A stretch of 37,918 nucleotides of DNA, from positions 1 to 37,918 of the forward strand of contig JAIDSL010000033.1 in NCBI GenBank assembly GCA_029061255.1, in the 5' to 3' direction. This document shows, piece by piece, positions 22,418 to 31,856 of the stretch. The DNA is from Muribaculaceae bacterium (GTDB lineage: Bacteria; Bacteroidota; Bacteroidia; Bacteroidales; Muribaculaceae). The position numbers were made by a program, and so were the translations under genes. Under the pieces are notes generated by a model that saw only the letters and a program-made list of their open reading frames with translations, was not told the origin of the DNA and did no database searches. Position 1 is the stretch's first letter; every line of letters begins with the position of its first letter.

Positions 22418-24343
22418 TCACTTTCCGCGAAGCATCACAAGAAGCACATTGATGTCGGAAGGTGACACACCGGGTATGCGTGATGCCTGTCCGATAGTAG
22501 CAGGACGAATCTTAGAAAGCTTCTGCCGTCCTTCCGTAGAGATGGCAAGGATCTCATCAAAATTCATTCCTTCGGGAATACGGACTTTCTCAAGGCGGCT
22601 CATACGGTCGGCAGATTCTCTTTCACGATCTATATAGCCTTGGTATTTTATCAGGATCTCAGCAGACTCAATGATCTCATCTCTCCTACCCTTTTCGATC
22701 TCCTCACATCGCTCCGCAAGCGCCGGGACAAATGGAAGCAGGTTCTCAAAGTTAATCTGAGGGCGGCGAAGGAGATCGGCAATCTTGACGCGCCCTGCCA
22801 AGCGCCCGGTGCCTGACTTCTCAAGGAAATCCTGCAGTTCCTCCGTAGGACGAACAGACGTGTTCTCACACCACTCAACGAGATTAGCACGCTCGGCATA
22901 TTTTGTCCTCATGGCCTGATACCGGACTTCATCGGCAAGCCCGATTTCATATCCAATGGGAGTAAGACGCAGGTCAGCATCATCCTGGCGAAGGAGGATT
23001 CGGAACTCTGCTCGGCTCGTGAACATACGATAAGGCTCATCCACGCCCTTAGTCACCAAATCATCGATAAGCACACCAATATACGCCTGATCGCGTCCGA
23101 GCACAACCGGCTCAAGACCCTTGGCACTTCTCGAAGCGTTGATGCCGGCAATCAGTCCTTGCGCCGCAGCTTCCTCATAACCCGTAGTTCCATTTACTTG
23201 CCCGGCAAGATAAAGATTGCCTATAATCTTTGATTCGAGACTATGGCGCAACTGCGTTGGATCAAAGAAATCATACTCGATGGCATAGCCGGGACGGTAG
23301 AATTGAACATTACGGAGCGCAGGTATCATAGACAACGCCTCTACCTGAACTTGCCAAGGCAAAGAACTCGAGAACCCGTTTATATAGAACTCATGCGTAA
23401 GCTCTCCTTCCGGCTCAAGAAAAAGTTGATGACTCTCCTTGTCGGAAAACGTCACTATCTTTGTCTCGATCGATGGGCAATATCTGGGACCGATGCTTTT
23501 TATCTGACCATTGTAAAGTGGAGAGTCTGCAAGATTATCATGTAGAATCTTGTGCACCTCCGGACTTGTATGCACAATATAACAATCTCTCGGAGGCAAT
23601 GTCCTCTTTACGGAAGGGAGATAGGAGAACTTATGGAAATCTCTTTTTATAGAGCCGTCGAAAAGACGCTCATCATCACCAGACTGTACAGTGACATGAT
23701 CATAATCAATCGTACCACCGTCAATACGCGCCGGAGTTCCGGTCTTCATCCTCCCTACGTTTAATCCCATTTCACGCAACTGGTCTGACAAGCCACGGGC
23801 AGAGGCTTCCGATATTCGCCCTCCTTCTATCTGTGTGCGGCCGAAATGCATCAGTCCATTGAGAAACGTACCGGCAGTAATCACTACCTTCTTAGCCTTG
23901 AATGTAATTCCAAGCGCAGTCTCCACTCCATGGACGCAGGGCTCCCCTTCCGAGTCTTCGATAAGAAGTCTCATCACCATGTCCTGAAACAAATATAGAT
24001 TATCCGTTGCATCGAGAGTCTTTCGCCATTCATCTATAAAACGGGTGCGGTCAGACTGCACACGAGGCGACCATACCGCCGGGCCCTTGCTCCGATTGAG
24101 CATCCGGAACTGTATGGCCGTGCGGTCGGCAATAATCCCAGTCATACCGCCAAGGGCATCAATTTCTCTTACGATCTGTCCCTTCGCAATACCACCAATT
24201 GCAGGATTGCACGACATCTGCGCCACCCGGTTCATATCCGCCGTAATGAGAAGCGTGCTGCTGCCAAGACGCGCGGATGCTACTGCTGCCTCGCAACCGG
24301 CATGCCCCGCTCCCACCACTATCGCATCATATTCAAATTTCAT
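22418..24343 (-). CDS. mnmG: tRNA uridine-5-carboxymethylaminomethyl modification enzyme MnmG
   Basis: A 641-residue FAD protein that, with MnmE, modifies U34 of certain tRNAs. The N-terminal FAD site is IVVGAGHAGCEAAVASARLG, followed by QMSCNPAIGGIAKGQIVREI, FRMLNRSKGPAVWSPRVQSD, LAGQVNGTTGYEEAAAQGLI and the MFTSRAEFRILLRQDDADLR signature. The C-terminal MnmE-binding helical domain ends in IPGVSPSDINVLLVMLRGK. Length is standard. It starts 19 bases after the ybeY stop, so the two are probably cotranscribed. Confidence 0.97.
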   Translation of the reverse strand: MKFEYDAIVVGAGHAGCEAAVASARLGSSTLLITADMNRVAQMSCNPAIGGIAKGQIVREIDALGGMTGIIADRTAIQFRMLNRSKGPAVWSPRVQSDRTRFIDEWRKTLDATDNLYLFQDMVMRLLIEDSEGEPCVHGVETALGITFKAKKVVITAGTFLNGLMHFGRTQIEGGRISEASARGLSDQLREMGLNVGRMKTGTPARIDGGTIDYDHVTVQSGDDERLFDGSIKRDFHKFSYLPSVKRTLPPRDCYIVHTSPEVHKILHDNLADSPLYNGQIKSIGPRYCPSIETKIVTFSDKESHQLFLEPEGELTHEFYINGFSSSLPWQVQVEALSMIPALRNVQFYRPGYAIEYDFFDPTQLRHSLESKIIGNLYLAGQVNGTTGYEEAAAQGLIAGINASRSAKGLEPVVLGRDQAYIGVLIDDLVTKGVDEPYRMFTSRAEFRILLRQDDADLRLTPIGYEIGLADEVRYQAMRTKYAERANLVEWCENTSVRPTEELQDFLEKSGTGRLAGRVKIADLLRRPQINFENLLPFVPALAERCEEIEKGRRDEIIESAEILIKYQGYIDRERESADRMSRLEKVRIPEGMNFDEILAISTEGRQKLSKIRPATIGQASRIPGVSPSDINVLLVMLRGK

Positions 24344-24362
24344 CCCAATTATGCACTATAAA

Positions 24363-24779
24363 TTATGAATTGTATAACGCTAATGCTGCATTCTCTGCTG
24401 CCTCCATTATCTCGCGTTCGCCGGGACCCTTGTCGTTGATTCCGACGAGATGGAGCACCCCATGAATGATCACCCTGAGGAGTTCGCGAAAATATGTGAC
24501 ACCGAATTTTTCTGCATTGCTTGCCACTGTCTCCAATGAGATCATTATGTCGCCGCTGATGCGGTCGCCATGAGAATAGTCGAAGGTGATGATGTCAGTG
24601 TAATAATCATGGTTGACAAACTGTCGGTTTGCCACCAAAATTTCTTCATCATTCACGAATAGATAATTCAGGTTGCCTACCCTGCGAGAGTGTGAAGCTG
24701 CCACCTCCTCTATCCATCTCGAAATCTTCCGAAGGTCTATCTCCGGCATTTCGATTCCTTGTGCTGCAAATTCTATCAT
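24363..24779 (-). CDS. ybeY: endoribonuclease YbeY (rRNA maturation factor)
   Basis: A 138-residue metal-dependent ribonuclease involved in 16S rRNA maturation and ribosome quality control. The start at 24779 (MIEFAAQGIEMPEIDLRKIS) fits the family; the longer frame crosses the promoter. Core motifs: YLFVNDEEILVANRQFVNHD, YTDIITFDYSHGDRISGDIM, and the metal motif VIIHGVLHLVGINDKGPGER. The usual H-x3-H-x5-H has Asp in the third position (H-x3-H-x5-D), which I recall as common in Bacteroidota. It lies upstream of mnmG. Confidence 0.92.
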   Translation of the reverse strand: MIEFAAQGIEMPEIDLRKISRWIEEVAASHSRRVGNLNYLFVNDEEILVANRQFVNHDYYTDIITFDYSHGDRISGDIMISLETVASNAEKFGVTYFRELLRVIIHGVLHLVGINDKGPGEREIMEAAENAALALYNS

Positions 24780-24835
24780 GTTTCGCGTTTTACGTTTTAC
24801 GTTGTCAGATTCAGGTTTTGGCTGACAACAAAACG

Positions 24836-24866
24836 CAAATATAACAAATTCTCGCGAATTTCCCAC
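24836..24866 (-). promoter_or_regulatory. promoter of ybeY-mnmG
   Basis: Minus strand: TATATTTG (24843-24836) matches the -7 consensus. The triplet 20 bases upstream is GTG rather than TTG. Confidence 0.5.
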
Positions 24867-24876
24867 TATTTTACCT

Positions 24877-24912
24877 AAAAATCCTTACGACTAATTTTTA
24901 GCAAGGATTTTT
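24877..24912 (-). terminator. intrinsic terminator downstream of the LD-carboxypeptidase
   Basis: AAAAATCCTT (24877-24886) pairs with AAGGATTTTT (24903-24912) around a 16-base loop. On the minus strand the stem ends in a T-run. It separates the LD-carboxypeptidase gene from ybeY. Confidence 0.65.
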
Positions 24913-25026
24913 ATTCTATTTTAACCGAAGAAGAATACCTGTAGAAATATTGTATTATTAGTTATTAATCAATGTTTTACACAATATTACAAATAAAATT
25001 AAGGCTTTGAGAATCAAATCAAGGAC

Positions 25027-25069
25027 GAGATTCGCACAGGAATGCATAAATTTTTCACGCACGAATCTC
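25027..25069. repeat. inverted repeat after the LD-carboxypeptidase stop
   Basis: GAGATTCG (25027-25034) and CGAATCTC (25062-25069) form an 8-bp inverted repeat with a 27-base loop, 16 bases beyond the stop of the peptidase gene. The rest of the 24913-25085 spacer is AT-rich without other signals. Confidence 0.4.
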
Positions 25070-25085
25070 AAAATCACACAATTTT

Positions 25086-26036
25086 TTATGAGACTATGAC
25101 ACCGTCGCGGCTAATGCTTATACTGACCTCCAACCCCTCTACAAGAGGCACGTTCCTATCATTGTGACCAACCGGAAAATCAAAAGCCACCGGACAGCAC
25201 ACATTCCACTCTTCAAAGCGGGCATGAATCATATCATACATCGCCTCATGATTGCGGTCAGGTTTCCAATCTGTGAATTGCCCTACAAGGATTCCCTTGG
25301 CTGCTTTGAGCACTCCTTGAAGGTGCAGCCTGTATAGCATACGCTCTACAGCATAGATCGGTTCTGATACATCCTCTATGAAAAGGATCACGTCCTGATG
25401 CAGGCTTTCCGCCATAAGGTCGTAGGGTGTGCCACCGAGTCCATTCAATACAGCAAGATTGCCTCCGAGCAGGACTCCCCTACCTATTCCGGGTCTATTA
25501 TATGGATGAGCTTCTACCCGATATTCAAGAGATGGACAGGAAGACTCCAAGAGCTTCTTAAAGGCCTTCCTGTAGCCTCCAAAGCCTGAGTCTGTGTCAA
25601 GTACCAATTGCTTCGCCATGCCGCCATGAATCGACGCTACGCCGCTTTTATAGAGCAATGCATGCAACGCAGAGACATCGGAGAAACCGACAAGCCATTT
25701 CGGGTGAGCTGCTATGAATTCAGGATCAAGGTAGTCGAGCATATGCACGCATCCATAGCCACCACGAGCACAAATGACGAGGTCAATATCCTCCCGGCTC
25801 CAAGCATCCGTGAAGTCAGCCACACGCTGGGCCAATGAAGCGGCGTAAGAACCGCAGGCATTCTCGTCAAGCACCGAAGGATAGACGATAAGCTCCGAGC
25901 CCGGCATCTCGTCAGGATACTCCTCATACAGCCGCACAAGCCCCTCCACGATTTCCGGCTTAATGCGCGTAGCAGGCCCAATCAGCGCCACCTTCCCATC
26001 CTCTCTGACACCTGCAGGAATAATAAGCTTTCCCAT
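25086..26036 (-). CDS. LD-carboxypeptidase, peptidase S66 (LdcA-like)
   Basis: A 316-residue cytoplasmic serine peptidase. It removes the terminal D-alanine from murein tetrapeptides during cell-wall recycling. The nucleophile serine lies in KWLVGFSDVSALHALLYKSG. The catalytic Glu and His lie in VILFIEDVSEPIYAVERMLY and FDFPVGHNDRNVPLVEGL. The ICARGGYGCVHMLDYLD segment is also typical. Length is normal and it has no signal peptide. A perfect promoter lies 21 bases upstream and a terminator downstream, so it is monocistronic. Confidence 0.93.
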   Translation of the reverse strand: MGKLIIPAGVREDGKVALIGPATRIKPEIVEGLVRLYEEYPDEMPGSELIVYPSVLDENACGSYAASLAQRVADFTDAWSREDIDLVICARGGYGCVHMLDYLDPEFIAAHPKWLVGFSDVSALHALLYKSGVASIHGGMAKQLVLDTDSGFGGYRKAFKKLLESSCPSLEYRVEAHPYNRPGIGRGVLLGGNLAVLNGLGGTPYDLMAESLHQDVILFIEDVSEPIYAVERMLYRLHLQGVLKAAKGILVGQFTDWKPDRNHEAMYDMIHARFEEWNVCCPVAFDFPVGHNDRNVPLVEGLEVSISISRDGVIVS

Positions 26037-26056
26037 CTACATTCAAATATTTTCCA

Positions 26057-26087
26057 CAAAATTAATAATAATCATCCAATCCTCCAA
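26057..26087 (-). promoter_or_regulatory. promoter of the LD-carboxypeptidase
   Basis: Minus strand: TTG (26087-26085), 20 bases, TAATTTTG (26064-26057), a perfect match. Confidence 0.75.
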
Positions 26088-26123
26088 GACCTTAAAGACC
26101 TTAACAGACTCTTCTCGACGTAG

Positions 26124-27821
26124 TCATTCCTCCGCCATCATCTTCTTAATGAACGGCCCGAGGTTTTCGCCGTTGACGTCCAGCCCTAACTTTCGTCTTA
26201 CGTCACTGCTAATGTTGTAGTGCCGGACAAGGTCGAGATAGTTGCCGATCTCCTTGCCCCGCAGTCCGATGGCGTAGAGGCAACAGTAGTTGAGTTCCCT
26301 CTCTGTCAGCTCATGCTCCCGGAGATAAGCCATGAACTTCGGGTGCGTAGTATCCAATACCTTTACAATAGATTGCTGAAAATTCTCCTTATTCTTCTTA
26401 TCTTTCTTTATCTTCTCGGTGTATTTTTGAAAATCTCTGCCATATTTTTCTTCATTCGTTATGGCCTGCGCAAATAGTCCATTGAGCATCTCGATACGTT
26501 CTCTTATGAGCTGACGAGTCTCTTCCGAAAGGGTCTCCTGATTGTCGAGCAGATTCTTGAGATACTCCCTCTCCACCTCAAGCTGAGCGACCTGAAAGTG
26601 AAGATTCTCCGATTCAAGCTTCAGCTTCTCGGCCTTTCCTTCGGCAATCAGACGTCCGGCTCGGTTTAGCCTGTAACGATAGTAAACAACAGCTATAATA
26701 CATACCAAAAGCACCGATCCAATCGATATCCACATGATGAGGCTATCCCTTTTCCTGATCTTAGCCATATTTTCCATCTCCAGCTCATGCTTCTTCTCAG
26801 AAAAGAGAAGTTCATTGGAGAAAAGTCTGGTATGATATTTTTCAAGCATCCTCGAATAGTTTCTGAACGCATCAAGTGAAGCCTTATCATCTCCCATATT
26901 CTCTAAAATTTCGGTCTTCACTGACCAATATGTCAATGAATCAAGGATATTGGATGGAGCTATCTTTGCTTCACCAAGATACCGCAATCCGTTATCCGAA
27001 TCTCCGATTTTGGAATATGCACGTGCAAGAGTCATATTCATGTCCTCCTCCATATCCGCTTTCTGCACCTCTTCAATCATATCCAAGACTTCCTCATCTG
27101 TCCCAAAATTTACAGCCCATTTCAAGAAAGGCAGCAGTGTCTCTCTTTTCATGGATGGCAAATCCTTAGCAATCACTTTGCATACATTCAATATACTGTC
27201 TGCCCTATGTTTATTATTTAGGATGATTTCCCCGGTCAAGACCCTGAGATTACTTTTTAATCGTTGCGGCTGCTTCCCTAATTTATCGTATATCTCTGCT
27301 GCTTTTCGATTATTGTCAACAAAATCATTGATCTGATACAGCTTATAGTAGAGGGTCGCCTGCGCGACAAGCATACGCGCTAATGTCAAGGAATCTGAAA
27401 CCTGATTCAGATTATCCAATCCAGAAAGATACGACTGCATGGCAAGGTCATCATTGCCGGCATTTCGGTGAATTCTTCCCTCGTAGTAATAAGTCCTTAT
27501 CCTCTCATCCGGGTTTCCTGCCATAAGATAATAGTCAATCGCTGGCTGAAGCACATCGAAGGTTGTAGTGTCAATATAGTTCTTGTCCAAAGCCATTGAT
27601 TTCAGAAGCGCATATCTTGCCTTTCTTCGTTTTCCTCTAAGTTCTGATTCAGTAATGTCATTCAATATGCAAAGGGCGGAATCGGGACTTTCTTCCATCA
27701 GCTGCTCTGCAAGACTAAGTCTGTCTTCTACCGCAGATGAATTGCCGCAACCTATGGCATACATCAGTCCCATAAATCCTACGACAGCAATTATCATATT
27801 AAATAAAAATCTTTTATTCAT
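26124..27821 (-). CDS. TPR sensor-regulator with membrane span and C-terminal HTH
   Basis: A 565-residue protein. The ATG at 27821 gives a signal ending in lipobox MYAIGC (Cys 25), rather than a GTG three bases upstream. A TPR-like helical region of about 330 residues follows (GNPDERIRTYYYEGRIHRNA, GNDDLAMQSYLSGLDNLNQV). One membrane helix (LIMWISIGSVLLVCIIAVVY), a coiled coil (AEKLKLESENLHFQVAQLEV) and a C-terminal LuxR-like helix-turn-helix (LNYCCLYAIGLRGKEIGNYL, then SSDVRRKLGL) close the protein. The layout suggests periplasmic TPRs passing a signal to a cytoplasmic DNA-binding domain. Many Bacteroidota encode such one-piece regulators; targets are unknown. It is monocistronic by position. 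Confidence 0.8.
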   Translation of the reverse strand: MNKRFLFNMIIAVVGFMGLMYAIGCGNSSAVEDRLSLAEQLMEESPDSALCILNDITESELRGKRRKARYALLKSMALDKNYIDTTTFDVLQPAIDYYLMAGNPDERIRTYYYEGRIHRNAGNDDLAMQSYLSGLDNLNQVSDSLTLARMLVAQATLYYKLYQINDFVDNNRKAAEIYDKLGKQPQRLKSNLRVLTGEIILNNKHRADSILNVCKVIAKDLPSMKRETLLPFLKWAVNFGTDEEVLDMIEEVQKADMEEDMNMTLARAYSKIGDSDNGLRYLGEAKIAPSNILDSLTYWSVKTEILENMGDDKASLDAFRNYSRMLEKYHTRLFSNELLFSEKKHELEMENMAKIRKRDSLIMWISIGSVLLVCIIAVVYYRYRLNRAGRLIAEGKAEKLKLESENLHFQVAQLEVEREYLKNLLDNQETLSEETRQLIRERIEMLNGLFAQAITNEEKYGRDFQKYTEKIKKDKKNKENFQQSIVKVLDTTHPKFMAYLREHELTERELNYCCLYAIGLRGKEIGNYLDLVRHYNISSDVRRKLGLDVNGENLGPFIKKMMAEE

Positions 27822-28036
27822 CACACCAAGTTTTAAGTGGCTTGTAAAATTACATAAAATTTTTGAAACGACCTAATATAATTCCGCATTCCATTATCCA
27901 TCTTTGAGCTATAAAAAAAGTATATATATGACCTGCAGCAGCCTAACTATGAAACTTTCGAACGACCCGTTAAACTCAACATTTAGGCACTATTGATTAT
28001 CAGCAAAATAAACTTAAGTTCGTTAAACTTTTTTAC
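27822..28036. other. AT-rich intergenic region between divergent genes
   Basis: This is the left part of a roughly 430-base divergent spacer. It is AT-rich and contains the word CGTTAAAC twice (about 27968 and 28021). I see a weak minus-strand -7-like TAATTTTA near 27849 but no matching -33 for the TPR regulator. No gene, hairpin or tRNA is evident. Confidence 0.4.
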
Positions 28037-28067
28037 TTGACATCAAACGTAATTTTCTCTATCTTTG
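28037..28067 (+). promoter_or_regulatory. promoter of the lipoprotein gene at 28254
   Basis: TTG (28037-28039), 20 bases, TATCTTTG (28060-28067), a perfect match. It implies a leader of about 180 bases. Confidence 0.8.
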
Positions 28068-28253
28068 CAATCGGATTATGTAGTCGTGGTTCATCTATAA
28101 TTTAGTTCAGATTAGCTAAAAATGTGGATGTGTGCGAAAAAGATTTATTATGTCGGCTGTTTTTTCAATTAAATTGAGGATAAGCGTATTTAAAGCTCAC
28201 GAGACTCTAAAGGAGAACTGTAATTTAATGTTTTACCCTAACCTGTAATAGTA
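28068..28253 (+). other. long 5' leader with possible six-codon upstream ORF
   Basis: Between the promoter and the ATG at 28254 lies a 186-base leader. AAAGGAG at about 28209 precedes ATG 28228, which opens MFYPNL and stops at 28246-28248, 5 bases before the lipoprotein ATG. This could couple translation of the main gene. I see no strong secondary structure by eye. Confidence 0.35.
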
Positions 28254-29327
28254 ATGACGAATATCTGTGGATTAAATTTCTTAAGAAGACTGGCTAATAA
28301 CACTGCATGTGTGTTAATGGGATTGCTATTTGTGTTCATAGGGAGTGGTTGCCATTCGGAGGCAGATCCTATAGGCATCTTTAAACTGACTGATATTGAG
28401 GATGATCAAGTTATAACATCCATTCACCTCAACGAAGAGCTTCTGGCTAACGCATCGGCGCAATTTTTTGACATTCCCGGTTCTGACTCTGTTCGTCTCG
28501 AACTGTCGGGAGTACACCCTACAGAGAAAATTAAATTGGAAGTGTCTACGACACGTAACCAAACCGGAGAAATCCTTTTTGCCGGAGAGAATAAATTCAG
28601 CGACGAACGCTTGATAATAGTCGATGGAACCTATCGTATCGACATAGCTGATGATGGGACACAATCCAAATCGTTAAACATTAATGTCTCTTATAGTGTA
28701 CCATGGTGGAAATCAAACCGCAATTACATCATCGTCTTCGATGATAAAAATGGATTTCGCTACCAGCGATATTCAAATTTTCAAACATCATCACAAGCCG
28801 ACAGTTGCCGATTCATCTGCAACCGAATCAATGAAAAATTAGCTAAATATCTTGAGGCCATGAGCTTCTCTTTTCGACAAGACGGAAACATGGAATTTAG
28901 ATTTGTCACCGCTGATCAACAAATACATAGTCAGTTATTCAGATATTGGGTCAGCAAACAAATCTGGAGCGGTGACTATATTATCCAAGTAGAGCAACCG
29001 GATCAATTCTATAATTCTATACTTAGAGCTCTTACGCTGTCTAACCGAATATCTATTGAATCGCCCCGTCCGTGTACTCGGAATGCCGTTGCTACTTTGT
29101 TTTTAGAAGAATTTCCGTACCCCAATAAAAGATCGATTGCCTTCGTCGACGACATACATCAAAATATATTTCCATATTTCTGCGATATGAATCAACAGGA
29201 TGAGGAATGGACACTTGAAGAAATGGCATGCCTTGACCTTATGAGGCGAGCGACGGAGGTATATCTCCATACCATTCCTGAAGTCTACAATAGTTACACC
29301 TGGTCGTTTGTAAGCACCATCTTTTGA
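28254..29327 (+). CDS. hypothetical lipoprotein, beta-rich
   Basis: A 357-residue exported lipoprotein of unknown function. The start at 28254 gives a hydrophobic signal (ACVLMGLLFVFIGSGC) with lipobox Cys 33. Residues 38-150 form a strand-rich domain (IGIFKLTDIEDDQVITSIHL, SVRLELSGVHPTEKIKLEV) that recalls small beta domains of Bacteroidales lipoproteins. The C-terminal 200 residues contain YIIVFDDKNGFRYQRYSNFQ and many aromatic residues, with no motif I recognise. It has its own perfect promoter and long leader. It converges on the radical SAM gene with only 6 bases between the stops. Confidence 0.6.
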   Translation: MTNICGLNFLRRLANNTACVLMGLLFVFIGSGCHSEADPIGIFKLTDIEDDQVITSIHLNEELLANASAQFFDIPGSDSVRLELSGVHPTEKIKLEVSTTRNQTGEILFAGENKFSDERLIIVDGTYRIDIADDGTQSKSLNINVSYSVPWWKSNRNYIIVFDDKNGFRYQRYSNFQTSSQADSCRFICNRINEKLAKYLEAMSFSFRQDGNMEFRFVTADQQIHSQLFRYWVSKQIWSGDYIIQVEQPDQFYNSILRALTLSNRISIESPRPCTRNAVATLFLEEFPYPNKRSIAFVDDIHQNIFPYFCDMNQQDEEWTLEEMACLDLMRRATEVYLHTIPEVYNSYTWSFVSTIF

Positions 29328-29333
29328 GACACG

Positions 29334-30122
29334 TTAATTGACTTGGACGGGGATGCCGGTCTCTTCCTCAATTCGCTTTCCGATGGCTGTCAGCTCTTCT
29401 TTTTCTACTTTTATTAGTTTTTCTTCCGGGGTAGAACGATCCAAGCTGTAGATCATGACCTCGCGGGGCCTTATACGCTTATATGCCTCGATGAGAGCCT
29501 TGATTTCTTCGTCGGTGGTATTATCGACCGATTTGCCATCATGGGTGCCGCGCAGGATCATTGTCTGGATGATGCCTGTGCCTTGGAATTGGCGAAGTCC
29601 CTCCACTACCCTATCCACCGTAAATCCGGGAGAATTAGGGCGGTCTATAAGACGCATTGTGCTCTCGATTGCCGAGTCGAGCTTTAGGATATTGTTGTCG
29701 GCTTTCTTAAGGGCTTCTGCCACTTCCGGCTTGAATATCATTGTTGAATTGGTGAGCACCGACACCTTGGCATCAGGATAGAAATTATCCCTCAAAGCGA
29801 GGGTATCCTCTATTATATGTGGGAAATCGGGATGCAGGGTGGGTTCACCGTTTCCTGAGAAGGTTATCACATCAAGAGAGTCCCCATTTGAGTGCATCTC
29901 CTTCAGTTTCGCTTCCAACTGAGTGCGCACTTGCTCTCGGAGCGGCAACCCCGTAGAGCCCTTGCCTTGTGCATTGAAACCCGCCTCACAGTAAAGGCAA
30001 TCAAACGAACACACTTTGCCATCGTCAGGCATCAGGTTGATTCCCAACGACACGCCAAGCCTCCGGCTATGAATCGGCCCGAAAATTGTGCTGTGAAACA
30101 GCACCGTCTGATCTTTTCCCAT
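29334..30122 (-). CDS. radical SAM protein, COG0731/Tyw1-like
   Basis: A 262-residue radical SAM enzyme. After IFGPIHSRRLGVSLGINLMP comes the cluster motif CSFDCLYC (C-x3-C-x2-C) that binds the 4Fe-4S cluster and SAM. Later typical parts are VITFSGNGEPTLHPDFPHII, KVSVLTNSTMI, LKLDSAIESTMRLIDRPN and MILRGTHDGKS. It resembles the Tyw1-related Fe-S oxidoreductases of COG0731; the substrate is unknown. It ends about 56 bases before the AAA/PD-(D/E)XK gene stop region begins upstream, and probably has its own promoter, which I could not identify. Confidence 0.85.
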   Translation of the reverse strand: MGKDQTVLFHSTIFGPIHSRRLGVSLGINLMPDDGKVCSFDCLYCEAGFNAQGKGSTGLPLREQVRTQLEAKLKEMHSNGDSLDVITFSGNGEPTLHPDFPHIIEDTLALRDNFYPDAKVSVLTNSTMIFKPEVAEALKKADNNILKLDSAIESTMRLIDRPNSPGFTVDRVVEGLRQFQGTGIIQTMILRGTHDGKSVDNTTDEEIKALIEAYKRIRPREVMIYSLDRSTPEEKLIKVEKEELTAIGKRIEEETGIPVQVN

Positions 30123-30178
30123 ATGGATTCTATTTTAATTTCTCCTTATTCTTCCTAATCCAATTAACACCTTTGCAA

Positions 30179-31744
30179 TCACCTTTCCTCTATCTTCCAC
30201 GCCTCTATTCGCCGAGTCTCCGACGAGAAATTCACACCGATCCTGAATACCTTGCGTGAATCGGTTGAAAACTGCAGCGCATACTCCTTATCCTCAATCT
30301 GGCGGAGCGCATCTTCCGCAGTGCCATCATACTTCAGTTCGATGATGTAGACATAATCCGGAGTCTCAATCAGAAGGTCAATACGCCCATCGGATGTGTG
30401 CATCTCAGCTTTAGCATCTATACCAATCAGCGTCAGCAAAATATAGAAGGCATTGTGGAAATTATTCTCATTATCCATTTTAAGATCATAGGGAATCCCT
30501 GCGAAATATGCCTGCAGATTCTTCATCATATCTTCCGGGTTTCCGTTCTCTATATTCTCCACAAGCTCGCCAACGACTCCTTCTGCCGTTCCTCGCCTGA
30601 CTTTCACATAAAATGGTAGCAGGTCGCTGAAGAGTCCCTCCTTTACCTCTCTATTAGGTATCTTCAGACGCACCGTATCATTACGGAGATTATAGTCTGC
30701 GATAGTCAAGTAGCCTGCCTGATAAAGTAGTGCTGTAGGGTCCGCGTTCAGCAGGTCAAGTCCTGCAAGGCGATCAAGCTTCCAGCGCGCGTTCAGGGTC
30801 TTCTCTATATCAACGTCTGACGCATGCAGCGTCTCAGCTACTATGGAAGCTGCTCCAGTGCCATTCCAGAACGCGCCTATCCTTGACTCATCCATTGCAT
30901 TCAGCACAGACCATGGATTATAAATGTCACTCCCTTTCTTCGCAAAACGATACCCGTCGTAATGCTGCTTCAAAAGCCTGCACATAGCTTCATATGAAAC
31001 CCCATATGACTCTGCGAGCCCATCTATTCCTTGCCTGAAATTATCGAGCAATTCCTTTTCCGTAATGCCGCATATATCTGCAAACTCATCTGAAAATGTT
31101 ATATCCTTCAGATTATTGAGATCGGAAAAGACACTCAGCTTGCTGAAACGACTCACACCCGTCAAGAAAACCAACCTTATATGCTCCGCAGAGCTCTTGA
31201 AATTAGAGTATACTCCCGCCAGTTTAGTACGGTAATGCTCGAAATTTTCATTTTTACGTAGATTACCCACAAGGGGTTTGTCATATTCGTCAACAAGAAT
31301 CACAACTTGCTTTCCCGTCTTCTCATGAGCTGTCTTGATGATGGTCTTGAACCTCATCGAATGATCCTCATCCTTCACACTGATTCCATACCGATTCTCC
31401 CAGTCCCTGAACATATTATCGAGGACACCTTCAAGTTTTCCCAGATCCTCGTATTTACCGGTATTCAGGTCGAGATGCAAAACGGGATAATCCTCCCAGT
31501 ACCAATCTGTTGAGTCAATATAGAGACCTTTGAAAAGCTCACGCCTTCCTTCGAAGAAATACTTCATTGTGGAGAGAAAGAGGCTTTTTCCGAATCGGCG
31601 CGGACGTGCCAGAAAGTAGTATTTCGTACCTGAATTGACTATTTTATCAATATAGGAAGTTTTGTCAACATAAAGGCATCCTCTCTCCCTAACTGACCTG
31701 AAGTCCTGGTCACCTATCGCGTATTTCACTTTCTTCCCTTCCAT
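30179..31744 (-). CDS. intact AAA-ATPase/PD-(D/E)XK nuclease family protein
   Basis: A 521-residue full-length member of the family decayed elsewhere in this window. The start is EGKKVKYAIGDQDFRSVRER. The ATPase part has YYFLARPRRFGKSLFLSTMK (Walker A, residues 46-54) and VVILVDEYDKPLVGNL (Walker B, about 147-157), then FLTGVSRFSKLSVFSDLNNL. The C-terminal nuclease has DLLIETPDYVYIIELKYDG with Asp 456, Glu 469 and Lys 471. I associate it with Pfam AAA-ATPase_like plus PDDEXK_9. The cellular role is not established; the fold suggests a nucleic-acid-targeting element that spreads as paralogues. A perfect promoter lies upstream, just downstream of the restriction operon. Confidence 0.9.
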   Translation of the reverse strand: MEGKKVKYAIGDQDFRSVRERGCLYVDKTSYIDKIVNSGTKYYFLARPRRFGKSLFLSTMKYFFEGRRELFKGLYIDSTDWYWEDYPVLHLDLNTGKYEDLGKLEGVLDNMFRDWENRYGISVKDEDHSMRFKTIIKTAHEKTGKQVVILVDEYDKPLVGNLRKNENFEHYRTKLAGVYSNFKSSAEHIRLVFLTGVSRFSKLSVFSDLNNLKDITFSDEFADICGITEKELLDNFRQGIDGLAESYGVSYEAMCRLLKQHYDGYRFAKKGSDIYNPWSVLNAMDESRIGAFWNGTGAASIVAETLHASDVDIEKTLNARWKLDRLAGLDLLNADPTALLYQAGYLTIADYNLRNDTVRLKIPNREVKEGLFSDLLPFYVKVRRGTAEGVVGELVENIENGNPEDMMKNLQAYFAGIPYDLKMDNENNFHNAFYILLTLIGIDAKAEMHTSDGRIDLLIETPDYVYIIELKYDGTAEDALRQIEDKEYALQFSTDSRKVFRIGVNFSSETRRIEAWKIEER

Positions 31745-31762
31745 GATTCACCGTTTTACATG

Positions 31763-31793
31763 CAAAGATAACTCTTTTTCCCCTCCCTACCAA
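31763..31793 (-). promoter_or_regulatory. promoter of the intact AAA/PD-(D/E)XK gene
   Basis: Minus strand: TTG (31793-31791), 20 bases, TATCTTTG (31770-31763). The -7 and flanks (GTTATCTTTGCA) match the family promoter module, but the spacer differs. Confidence 0.75.
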
Positions 31794-31856
31794 ATTATGC
31801 ATTATAATTAATTCAACTTTCGCAAACTATAAATCAGCTGCTAAGTCACAAAACTA

